Assembly: GCA_903927855.1 (NCBI GenBank)
Contig: CAIYOL010000026.1
Location: 1-6,486, forward strand
DNA from: an uncultured Planctomycetota bacterium
Lineage (GTDB): Bacteria; Planctomycetota; Phycisphaerae; Sedimentisphaerales; Anaerobacaceae
DNA length: 6,486 nucleotides
Reading direction: 5' to 3'
Of this stretch, positions 1 to 6,486 are shown in pieces (positions within the stretch are counted from its first letter, which is position 1; every line of letters begins with the position of its first letter). A program made the translations under genes and the position numbers. The notes under the pieces are model-generated. The model saw nothing but the letters and a program-made list of their open reading frames with translations, was not told the origin of the DNA and did no database searches.

Positions 1-761
1 GCATCCAGCCAGACGTAGAAAAACTTGTCTTCTTCGCCGGGTATTTTGAAGCCGAAATAGGGCCCGTCTCTGGAAATGTCCCAGTCTTTCAGGCCCGTTT
101 CGAACCACTCATCGAGTTTGTTTGCCACCGACTGCTGAGTGTACCCTTTGGCGATGAGCTTTTTTAATTTTTTTTCGTAATCGGAGAGTTTAAAAAAGTA
201 ATGTTCGCTTTCTTTGCGAACCGGCTTATTGGAACAGGTTGAGCAGCGGGGATTAATCAGGTCGGTGGATTGATATGTTCCGCCGCAGACTTCGCAGGAG
301 TCGCCGTACTGGTCTTCTGCGCCGCATCTCGGGCAGGTGCCTCGAATGAATCTATCCGGCAGAAACATTTTGCAGCTTTCGCAATATGCCTGTTCGACGC
401 TGCGTTTAACGATTGAACCTGCTTTGTCGAGCGAATTGAAAATCAGCTCGCTGAAATTCTTATTTTCCGGCGAGTGCGTCGTGTAATAATTATCGAACTC
501 CACGAGAAAACCCGCAAAATCCGCCTGATGCTCCGCATGAACGCGTTCGATCAGCTGTTCAGGAGCCACCCCGGCGGCACGTGCGCTTATCATAACAGGG
601 GTGCCGTGAGTGTCATCGGCGCAAAAGTAGAGACATTCATTGCCGCACATTTTCTGAAAGCGCACCCATATATCAGTTTGGAGGTATTCGACGAGATGTC
701 CTATGTGTATGGGGCCGTTTGCATAAGGCAGGGCTGACGTTACAACAATTTTGCGAGGCAT
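1..761 (-). CDS. metG: Methionyl-tRNA synthetase, N-terminal part (3' end beyond left edge)
   Basis: Cytoplasmic class I aminoacyl-tRNA synthetase that attaches methionine to tRNA-Met using ATP. The visible part is 253 codons plus two bases. The start ATG at 761 opens with [19 protein letters not shown], and the class I signature reads HIGH at residues 19-22. The inserted connective/zinc region (about 120-180) has four Cys pairs: C127/C130, C143/C146, C156/C159 and C173/C176. This is the two-knuckle pattern, and the central four cysteines match the spacing of the E. coli zinc ligands. The visible end, VWLDA, belongs to the second half of the Rossmann fold. The KMSKS loop, anticodon-binding domain and any C-terminal tRNA-binding domain lie outside the window. 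It starts 9 bases after the ricT stop with a GGAAG ribosome-binding site, so it is probably co-transcribed with ricT. The resemblance is to the E. coli-type MetRS rather than the one-knuckle Bacillus/Thermus type. The family call is very secure. Confidence 0.97.
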   Translation of the reverse strand, partial: MPRKIVVTSALPYANGPIHIGHLVEYLQTDIWVRFQKMCGNECLYFCADDTHGTPVMISARAAGVAPEQLIERVHAEHQADFAGFLVEFDNYYTTHSPENKNFSELIFNSLDKAGSIVKRSVEQAYCESCKMFLPDRFIRGTCPRCGAEDQYGDSCEVCGGTYQSTDLINPRCSTCSNKPVRKESEHYFFKLSDYEKKLKKLIAKGYTQQSVANKLDEWFETGLKDWDISRDGPYFGFKIPGEEDKFFYVWLD

Positions 762-765
762 ATCG

Positions 766-770
766 CTTCC
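766..770 (-). promoter_or_regulatory. Ribosome-binding site of metG
   Basis: On the minus strand the sequence is TAA-GGAAGCGAT-ATG. GGAAG follows the ricT stop codon directly and lies 4 bases before the metG ATG. This supports the ATG at 761 as the start and suggests translation of the two genes may be coupled. Confidence 0.6.
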
Positions 771-1748
771 TTACTGCTTTTTATCTTCCGCGCCATCCTG
801 ACCTTCGCTGCCTGCGGCATCGCCTTGCTCATCCTTTTCGCCGGCCGGTGCGGAAATTTCCTCAAGCTCATCGACGGGGACGGCGATTTTCGTGCCGTCG
901 GCCTGTTCTATCATAACCAGCTGCGTCAATATCTGAGTGTCAATGACTCTTCCCTGGCCGTGCGCGGTTTTTACAACAGTGTTCTTTCTCGGCAGACCGT
1001 TTTTAAGGTCGGTGTAGGTTTTGTCTTCGTACCGCAGGCAGCATTTAAGCCTGCCGCAGTATCCGGAGATTTTCGAAGGGTCAAGCGTCGCCTTCTGCAT
1101 CTTGGCCATTCGCATATTGACCGGTTTCAGCGCTTTAAGGAACCTTATGCAGCAGCATTCCTGTCCGCAGCTTTCTATGTCGCCGAGCAGCCTGGCTTCG
1201 TCTCGCGAGCCGATTTGGCGCATTTCGATTCTCGTCTGGTGTTCGTGTGCGATTCTCTTTACCAGCTCGCGGAAATCCACCCGGCCGTCGGACATAAAGT
1301 AGAAGATGAGGCGCTCTCCGCCGAATATGTGCTCTGCGTCGACTATTTTCATCGGCAGGTGCAATTCCTCAACAAAACGCCTGCAGCACTTGAGCTCTTC
1401 TTCCGAGATTTTCCGCAGGTGCTTTTCTTCGCTTATATCATCGGCGGTTGCGTAACGAATGAATTTGCCGGCCTCTTCGACAACAATGTCGATTTCGCTG
1501 TCGCTGAAATATTTTTTAATTTGCTCCGGACTTAACTTGAATTGCCCCCCTCTGTAAGGGCAGGATTGGCCCACAATACGGCCCAACTCGAGGCCCCTTT
1601 CGGTTTTTACGACGACGCGGCTGGGCAGTTTGGGTACGTTGTTTTCGTGGTGCTCGAACCAGCCGAGCGTGTTCATCCGGCCGAAACTAACCAGCATATA
1701 TTTTTTATTTTTTGCCTGCTTGGGCTTTATTGCCGCGGTTTCTGTCAT
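771..1748 (-). CDS. ricT: PSP1-domain protein, RicT/YaaT family
   Basis: A 325-residue soluble protein with no signal peptide or membrane segment. The body (about 17-295) carries the PSP1 C-terminal-domain signature: the ARLLG run at 185-189 is followed by SCGQECCC (193-200), a stretch matching the family's PV-x-(I/M)-x-MAK (209-216), then KISGYCGRLKCC (226-237). C194, C198-C200, C231, C236 and C237 form the conserved cysteine cluster; C63 and C121/C122 are additional. In Bacillus subtilis, RicT binds Fe-S clusters with RicA and RicF and affects RNase Y-dependent mRNA maturation, sporulation and competence. Whether that role applies here is unknown. A beta-rich stretch (about 256-295, with HGQGRVI) follows the cysteine region, and the last 25 or so residues are an acidic, Gly/Ala-rich tail that looks disordered. 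The ATG lies 36 bases after the holB stop, with only a weak AGG (1756-1758) in front. The next gene is metG. The family call is secure; the symbol is given by homology. Confidence 0.9.
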   Translation of the reverse strand: MTETAAIKPKQAKNKKYMLVSFGRMNTLGWFEHHENNVPKLPSRVVVKTERGLELGRIVGQSCPYRGGQFKLSPEQIKKYFSDSEIDIVVEEAGKFIRYATADDISEEKHLRKISEEELKCCRRFVEELHLPMKIVDAEHIFGGERLIFYFMSDGRVDFRELVKRIAHEHQTRIEMRQIGSRDEARLLGDIESCGQECCCIRFLKALKPVNMRMAKMQKATLDPSKISGYCGRLKCCLRYEDKTYTDLKNGLPRKNTVVKTAHGQGRVIDTQILTQLVMIEQADGTKIAVPVDELEEISAPAGEKDEQGDAAGSEGQDGAEDKKQ

Positions 1749-1784
1749 ATCAAAGCCTATTTTATCGCATTGTCGCTGCTATTT
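1749..1784 (-). other. Intergenic gap holB-ricT, the longest in the window
   Basis: 36 bases between the holB stop and the ricT start. It is A/T-rich, with no inverted repeat followed by a T-run and no recognisable -35/-10 pair. The only functional element I can suggest is a weak AGG at 1756-1758, 7 bases before the ricT ATG. It is read here as a spacer within an operon. Confidence 0.5.
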
Positions 1785-2897
1785 TTAAGCCTCCATTGTA
1801 TCAGAAATTACGAGATTTAACAATAACTGTTCGAAAATAAGCTTCTCGTTGACGTTAGACTCAATCCAGTGCATCGTTTTATAGGCATCGACGATTTTCC
1901 CGGCTGACTGCTCGGCGCTGAAGCGTCCGGCTATGCTTTTTATCTGCTCTTTCTGGTCGGAATTGATGAAGCTTTGCGCGCCGGCAATATTTAGCTCCAT
2001 CGCATCGTGCAAAGCCGATATGATTATCTGAATAAGGGTTTTCTGTGCCCTGCGGGTTAAATCTATTTTGCTGACGGCCTCGTTGAGTTCTCCCCATGTG
2101 TCGGCGATTTTTTTAGCTCTACCCAAAAGCCATTCAGCCAAGTCTAAGCAATCGGCCAACTTATATGTTGAAAGAGAGTTGAGCAATTCTTTTTTGATTT
2201 GGTAAAGATTTGCACCGGCCAGTTCGAGCTGGGCCCACTGGCAAGCCCGCCCTAAACTGCCGTCGGCCAGATGCGCGAAGTACTGGGCCTTTTCCCCATC
2301 CAGGCCCATCGTTTTCAGCCGGTCGATTACCCTCTGCTGGTCTATGCGTGAGAAGCGCATCATCCGGCATCTTGATTTGGTGGTGGGAAGAAGTCTTTCC
2401 ATTCGGGTGCACAGCAGGATGATTGTGCAGTAGTCGGGCGGCTCTTCGAGAACCTTCAGCATTGCGTTTTGTGATGAGGTGTTTAGTCTTTCCGCTTCGC
2501 TGATGACGTAAACTTTCCTTTGCGACAAGGTCGGCCTGGTCGATACTTTGTCGATTAGAAATTCGCGAATGACATCTATCGCCAAATCGACCGGCGTTTT
2601 TTTATCTTTGTTATCTTTTGTGAATTCGAGCAGCTCTTTGTAGATAAGGTTGAAATCTGGATGTGAGCCAGCCTCGAACATCCGGCAGGACTGGCAGGAG
2701 CCGCAACTGTCGGCGAAACCATCTTCTGCAACAGGATTTTTGCAAAGCAGCATCTTTGCCCACTCGCGGGCGGTCTTGAATTTGCCGACGCCTTCTGCCC
2801 CGGCAAAAATGTATGCGTGGGGCATCTTGTCTGCAGCAAAACCTCTTTGCAGAATTGAAACAGCCTTATCCTGACAGAAAATTTCTTTAAGTGACAT
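1785..2897 (-). CDS. holB: DNA polymerase III delta'-type clamp-loader subunit
   Basis: A 370-residue AAA+ protein, the stator-like delta' subunit of the clamp loader, which together with delta and tau/gamma opens the sliding clamp and places it on primed DNA. Visible features in order: PHAYIFAG (26-33), typical of this family; a P-loop-like GAEGVGKF (33-40) where Ser/Thr after the lysine is replaced by Phe; a four-Cys zinc module at C52, C65, C68 and C71; a sensor/Walker-B-like region VYVISEAERLN (129-139) in which the first Asp of the DEAD-like box is Ser; NAMLKVLEEPP (144-154); and the SRC motif (175-177) holding the arginine finger. The helical collar domain fills about 205-370. The degenerate nucleotide site with an intact SRC motif fits delta' rather than the ATP-hydrolysing DnaX. 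The length is near the usual 320-370. The start follows the tmk stop by 6 bases with no clear Shine-Dalgarno, so translation is probably coupled to tmk. Confidence 0.92.
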   Translation of the reverse strand: MSLKEIFCQDKAVSILQRGFAADKMPHAYIFAGAEGVGKFKTAREWAKMLLCKNPVAEDGFADSCGSCQSCRMFEAGSHPDFNLIYKELLEFTKDNKDKKTPVDLAIDVIREFLIDKVSTRPTLSQRKVYVISEAERLNTSSQNAMLKVLEEPPDYCTIILLCTRMERLLPTTKSRCRMMRFSRIDQQRVIDRLKTMGLDGEKAQYFAHLADGSLGRACQWAQLELAGANLYQIKKELLNSLSTYKLADCLDLAEWLLGRAKKIADTWGELNEAVSKIDLTRRAQKTLIQIIISALHDAMELNIAGAQSFINSDQKEQIKSIAGRFSAEQSAGKIVDAYKTMHWIESNVNEKLIFEQLLLNLVISDTMEA

Positions 2898-2903
2898 TGC
2901 AGG

Positions 2904-3524
2904 TTAGAACATTTTTTCAACTGTGTTTATTATCTGTTTGAAAACTATTTCAATATCATCAGCGGCATCGATGACAACAAAATTCCTGCAGTCTTCAGCA
3001 AGTTTGAGAAATCCTTCGCGGACCTTTTTATGGTAGCTGTCGCCTTTTTGCTCCATCCTGTCGAGGTCTTTCTTGAGCCGCTTTGCTGCTATCTCCAAAT
3101 CGACATCGAGGATTATTGTCAAATCCGGCCACGGCTTTGCGAGACAGTCTTCTGCGATTTTTATCACCTTGTCCGCCCCGAATCCGCCCGCAAAACCCTG
3201 ATAGGCGCAGGTGCTGGAGAGCCATCTGTCGATAACAACGCATTTATTTTGTTTTAGGGCCGGCGATATTTTCTCCTGCCAAAGCTGAACTCTTGCCGCC
3301 ATATAAAGCATAACCTCCGCGGCGGTTGTCATTGCGATATGTTCAGGATTGAGAAGTATCTGGCGAATCTTTTCTCCGATGGCGGTCGCCCCCGGCTCAC
3401 GGAAACTAACTACATCGATACTCTGTTTAGTCAGCCAATCGACGAGCAGTTTTACCTGCGTTGTTTTTCCACAGCCGTCGGGACCATCGATAACGATAAA
3501 TTTACCCGATAATTTATTCTTCAT
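2904..3524 (-). CDS. tmk: Thymidylate (dTMP) kinase
   Basis: A 206-residue cytoplasmic P-loop kinase that converts dTMP plus ATP to dTDP, an essential step toward dTTP for replication. Visible motifs: P-loop GPDGCGKT (14-21) after FIVID; FREPGAT (41-47), the dTMP-binding REPG motif; VVIDRW (96-101), equivalent to the usual DR(Y/F); SSTCAYQGFAGG (103-114), the thymine-binding AYQG segment; ILDVD (138-142); and a LID region (about 148-166) with R149, K151, K152 and R156, then KVREGFL (167-173). Gly at position 17 in the P-loop and basic residues in the LID indicate the bacterial (E. coli-like, type II) form. The length is typical. An in-frame TAA directly precedes the ATG, and the next Met comes well after the P-loop, so the start is fixed. 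It lies 16 bases after dnaE and 6 bases before holB. The tmk-holB pairing is very common in bacteria. Confidence 0.96.
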   Translation of the reverse strand: MKNKLSGKFIVIDGPDGCGKTTQVKLLVDWLTKQSIDVVSFREPGATAIGEKIRQILLNPEHIAMTTAAEVMLYMAARVQLWQEKISPALKQNKCVVIDRWLSSTCAYQGFAGGFGADKVIKIAEDCLAKPWPDLTIILDVDLEIAAKRLKKDLDRMEQKGDSYHKKVREGFLKLAEDCRNFVVIDAADDIEIVFKQIINTVEKMF

Positions 3525-3528
3525 TTAA

Positions 3529-3534
3529 TCACCC
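3529..3534 (-). promoter_or_regulatory. Ribosome-binding site of tmk
   Basis: In the 16-base dnaE-tmk gap the minus strand reads GGGTGA-TTAA-ATG. GGTGA is complementary to the 16S rRNA 3' tail (part of GGAGGTGA) and lies 4 bases before the ATG. No terminator fits in this gap, which supports dnaE-tmk co-transcription. Confidence 0.6.
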
Positions 3535-3540
3535 GAGAGT

Positions 3541-6486
3541 TTATTTAGCCAATTGGAAGTTTTCTTCGCCGACGAGCTGCCGCATCTTTCGGCAGAACTC
3601 AAGGTCGGGATTGACGGAAAGGCCCCTGTCGGCGGCTGCGTAAACCCTACCTTTGTCGGTTCTTACCGCCACATAAACAGGACTTTGCCCTTTGTGGTGC
3701 TGGCAAATAGTTTTTATTGCCGCCACCTTTTCTTTGGTGATGTCTTTGGCGTCCAATCTTATCTTTACCTTTGCAGCCAACTTTTCTTTGACCTTATCGA
3801 GGGTTATTAATTCTGCGGCGATGATGTTGGGTTTTTCCCTTCTATAATCCAACTTGCCTTTTACAAAGACAATTGCTTCCTTGACTAACAGTTCCGCGAA
3901 GCTATTGAGCGTATCCGGAAACATAACAACTTCGACCTGACCCTGCAAATCTTCAAGGGTAAAGACGGCCATTTTTGATCCGGCATTTCGTCCCTTTTGT
4001 GTAATGTGGTATCTGATTTTATTTATCAGCCCCCCGATAACAACATTTTTATCCTGCGTGCAATCGGCCAACTGCGAGGTGTCGAGCGTGGAATAAAGGT
4101 TTATCGTCTCGGCGTGATGGCTTAAGGGATTGCTGGTCACATAGAAGCCGAGGACCTCTTTTTCATACACTAACATCTGCGGCTCCGGCCAGGGGGTGAC
4201 ATTCGGCAGGCGTTCGTGGTCCTGTGAATAATCGGCTGCGCCAGATTTGCCGAAAAAGTTCATTTGGCCGTTTTGTTTGTCGGCCTGGAGCGTGGTGCCG
4301 ATTTGCATTGCTTTTTCCATGCCGGCTAACATTTGCGCCCGGCTTCCTCCGAGCTTGTCGCAGGCACCGGCTTTTATCAGAGATTCGAGCACCTGTTTGT
4401 TGGCAGCCCTTAAATCGACATTTTCACAGAAATGGAACAAACTCTGGAACCGGCCTGCTCTTTCACGCGCGGCGATGAGTTGCTCAACCGCCTTTTCGCC
4501 GATGCCTTTGACCGCAGCCAGGCCGAAACGGATTACACCTTTTTTGTCTTCACCGTGGCCTTTGTAAAGGGGTGTGAAATCAACGCCGCTTTCATTGATG
4601 TCCGGCGCCAGTATCTCGATTCCCATTTCTTTGCACTCGGCGATATAACTGACGACCTTGTCGGTGTCACCCATTTCGTAAGTCAATAGCGCCGCCATAT
4701 ATTCAATAGGCCAGTAAGTCTTCATATAAGCCGTCTGATATGCGATGATGGCATAGCGGGTTGAGTGGCTCTTGTTGAAGCCGTAGCCGGCGAACCGCTC
4801 GATAAATTCGAAAATCTGCTGTGCCTGGCTTTTCGTCAAACCTTTATTGGTACAGCCCGCCACGAACCGCTCTTTTTCCTTTTCGATGGTTTTGGCCTTC
4901 TTTTTGCTTATCGCCTTGATTAGCCCGTAGGCCTCACGCAGCGGTATATCGCCGAGGCGATTGCATATCCGCATTACCTGTTCCTGATAGACCATAATGC
5001 CGTAGGTCTCGTCGAGGATTTCGTTCATAATCGGATGCGGAAGGTGCCATTTTGCCCCGTGCTTCCGGTCGATGTAATCAGGGATTAATATCATCGGGCC
5101 CGGGCGGTATAGCGCATTTGCGGCAATGAGGTCCTCGATTCTGTCCGGCTTCATTTTCATCAGCAAGTCCTGCATACCGCCGGACTCAAACTGGAAGACC
5201 CCTTTCGTTTTGCCGTTGGAAAATAATTCAAAAACCTTCCGGTCGCTGAAATCGATTTTTTCCAAGTCGATGTCCCGCTTGTGAAGATCAGCAACCAATT
5301 GGCGGGAACGCTCCAAGACACTAAGGGTCTTCAGACCCAAAAAGTCCATCTTTAGCAACCCGACTTTTTCAACCATAGGCCCTTCGAACTGGGTTATGAT
5401 GTCGTCGGAGTCGGGCGCTTTATAAAGCGGTATGAAATTAGTCAGCTTCTCATCGGCAATGACAACACCGGCGGCGTGAACGGATGCGTGCCGGGTAAGA
5501 CCTTCGAGTTTTTTACAGATATTGATTACTTTTCTGGTTTGCTCGTTTTGTTCGTAAGCTTGTTTCAGCTTCGGCTCGGTATTCAAGGCCTTATCGAGCG
5601 TCATACCGAGAGAGTCGGGGACAAGCTTGGCCAACATATCGGCCTCACTCAGCGGCACGCCGAGCACTCTGCAGATGTCACGGATAACAGCCCGTGCTTT
5701 CATTGTTCCAAAAGTTATGATTTGCGCGACGTGGCCATATTTCCGGCGGACATAGTCGATGATTTTGACGCGGTTGACCTGGCAGATGTCGATGTCAATA
5801 TCAGGCAGTTCATTGCGGTGCGGATCCATAAATCGCTCGAAAAGAAGGTCGTATCGAATCGGGTCAACATCGCACAATCCCAGGCAGTACCCAACCAGCG
5901 TCCCCACGCCGCTGCCTCTTGCACCAACAGGGATGTTGTTTTCGTGGGCATAATTGCAGAAGTCCCAGACGATAAGAAAATAGCTGGCGAAACCTTTCGA
6001 TTCGATTACGTTCAGCTCCCTGTCGAGACGCTCTTTTACTTTGTCCGTGATTTGACCGTATATCTGCTCGGCCCGTTTATAACATAATTTAGTGAGAAAC
6101 TCTTCGGCTGTTGTGCCGTCCGGAGGTTTGAAACGGGGAGCATGGCGCGTTTTTAAATCAAGCTCCACATTACAACGCTTCGCTATTGCCAAGGTATTGT
6201 CGCAGGCCTCGGCGGCCGGCTCCCCGAAGAGCGACCGCATCTGTTCGGCGCCTTTTAAGAACACATCTTTCGGATAAATCATTCTGCTTGGGTCGTCAGC
6301 GTTTTTTCCTGTGCTTATACAGCATAAACAATTGTGCGCCTCCCAATCATCTTCCTGTAAAAAATGCACGTCGTTGGTCGCAACCAGCGGCAGCCCCATT
6401 TTTCTTGCAAGATTCAACAGGGCCTCGCAGATGTGCGGGTCATCGTTTTCGTGGTTTTGGATTTCGACGAAAAACCTATCGGGGCC
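3541..6486 (-). CDS. dnaE: DNA polymerase III alpha subunit, DnaE1-type (5' end beyond right edge)
   Basis: Catalytic subunit of the replicative polymerase. 981 codons are visible and the frame stays open to the window edge. By alignment with E. coli DnaE, about 170 N-terminal residues (most of the PHP domain) are missing. In visible residue numbers: FFVEIQNH (6-13); the end of the PHP domain with ATNDVHFL (36-43); the polymerase catalytic motif PDIDIDI (228-234), where D229 and D231 match E. coli D401 and D403; FGTMKARAVIRD (259-270); KMDFLG (379-384), where D381 matches E. coli D555; ALYRPGP (458-464); GYGFNKSHS (567-575); a helix-hairpin-helix segment around VKGIGEKA (659-666); a likely clamp-binding pentapeptide QMNFF (741-745); an OB-fold (about 814-893); and a short C-terminal domain (about 895-981) of the kind that contacts tau. 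No intein interrupts the usual insertion sites. The TTG at 6417 is an internal Leu codon, not the start. Its position with tmk and holB fits a replication operon. The polymerase spacing and full C-terminus favour the replicative DnaE1 over the error-prone DnaE2. Confidence 0.97.
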   Translation of the reverse strand, partial: GPDRFFVEIQNHENDDPHICEALLNLARKMGLPLVATNDVHFLQEDDWEAHNCLCCISTGKNADDPSRMIYPKDVFLKGAEQMRSLFGEPAAEACDNTLAIAKRCNVELDLKTRHAPRFKPPDGTTAEEFLTKLCYKRAEQIYGQITDKVKERLDRELNVIESKGFASYFLIVWDFCNYAHENNIPVGARGSGVGTLVGYCLGLCDVDPIRYDLLFERFMDPHRNELPDIDIDICQVNRVKIIDYVRRKYGHVAQIITFGTMKARAVIRDICRVLGVPLSEADMLAKLVPDSLGMTLDKALNTEPKLKQAYEQNEQTRKVINICKKLEGLTRHASVHAAGVVIADEKLTNFIPLYKAPDSDDIITQFEGPMVEKVGLLKMDFLGLKTLSVLERSRQLVADLHKRDIDLEKIDFSDRKVFELFSNGKTKGVFQFESGGMQDLLMKMKPDRIEDLIAANALYRPGPMILIPDYIDRKHGAKWHLPHPIMNEILDETYGIMVYQEQVMRICNRLGDIPLREAYGLIKAISKKKAKTIEKEKERFVAGCTNKGLTKSQAQQIFEFIERFAGYGFNKSHSTRYAIIAYQTAYMKTYWPIEYMAALLTYEMGDTDKVVSYIAECKEMGIEILAPDINESGVDFTPLYKGHGEDKKGVIRFGLAAVKGIGEKAVEQLIAARERAGRFQSLFHFCENVDLRAANKQVLESLIKAGACDKLGGSRAQMLAGMEKAMQIGTTLQADKQNGQMNFFGKSGAADYSQDHERLPNVTPWPEPQMLVYEKEVLGFYVTSNPLSHHAETINLYSTLDTSQLADCTQDKNVVIGGLINKIRYHITQKGRNAGSKMAVFTLEDLQGQVEVVMFPDTLNSFAELLVKEAIVFVKGKLDYRREKPNIIAAELITLDKVKEKLAAKVKIRLDAKDITKEKVAAIKTICQHHKGQSPVYVAVRTDKGRVYAAADRGLSVNPDLEFCRKMRQLVGEENFQLAK

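Noticed and set aside
159..165. A-AAA-AAG heptamer in the zero-frame phase within metG (L199-K201), identical to the E. coli dnaX frameshift site
   Set aside because: It falls in a lysine-rich stretch where such runs are expected. I see no upstream Shine-Dalgarno-like stimulator or clear downstream hairpin, and a -1 shift would only truncate an essential enzyme after about 16 codons.
474..737. An 87-codon plus-strand open frame near the left end
   Set aside because: It is antisense to the start of metG (HIGH region), which fully explains the sequence.
825..1535. A 236-codon open frame on the plus strand opposite ricT
   Set aside because: It lies wholly inside ricT, whose family motifs are unmistakable. 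The translated plus-strand protein shows no recognisable domain and looks like an antisense shadow.
1749..1784. Possible internal promoter before ricT
   Set aside because: The gap is A/T-rich, but no -35/-10 pair with plausible spacing is visible in it.
5476..6087. A 203-codon open frame on the plus strand opposite dnaE
   Set aside because: It covers the polymerase catalytic region, including PDIDIDI. The open frame follows from the codon use of dnaE, and its own translation has no family features.
6415..6417. TTG as a possible start codon for dnaE
   Set aside because: The frame continues upstream to the window edge with clear DnaE sequence (FFVEIQNH), so this is an internal Leu codon.

Overview
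The window is one densely packed stretch of bacterial housekeeping genes, all read from the minus strand. In the direction of transcription (right to left) they are: the DNA polymerase III alpha subunit (dnaE, 5' end outside the window), thymidylate kinase (tmk), a DNA polymerase III delta'-type clamp-loader subunit (holB), a PSP1-domain protein of the RicT/YaaT family (ricT), and methionyl-tRNA synthetase (metG, 3' end outside the window). Only about 67 bases lie between genes (gaps of 16, 6, 36 and 9 bases). I see no terminator or convincing internal promoter in them, so the five genes are most simply read as one operon whose promoter lies beyond the right edge. No stretch over 300 bases lacks a gene.

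The organism is a bacterium of medium GC content. The tmk-holB-ricT(-metG) neighbourhood is a widespread ancestral arrangement, best known from Bacillus, where tmk, holB and yaaT/ricT lie close together with metS nearby. Here dnaE sits directly upstream of tmk, MetRS is the E. coli-like type with two cysteine knuckles, and Tmk has a DRW motif instead of the usual DRY/DRF. These points argue against an ordinary Bacillus relative. A planctomycete (Phycisphaerae-like) or another deep lineage is a guess from general family resemblance, not a demonstrated assignment.

Functionally the cluster links replication (polymerase, clamp loader), supply of dTTP (Tmk), a cysteine-rich RicT protein that in Bacillus binds Fe-S clusters and adjusts RNase Y-dependent RNA processing, and charging of tRNA-Met for translation. 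The key motifs of each protein are intact where visible, and none of the genes looks broken. I found no mobile element, CRISPR array, RNA gene or clear new system. The points most worth checking are the RicT protein and its partners, the retained PHP metal-site residues of DnaE, and the dnaE-to-metG gene order.
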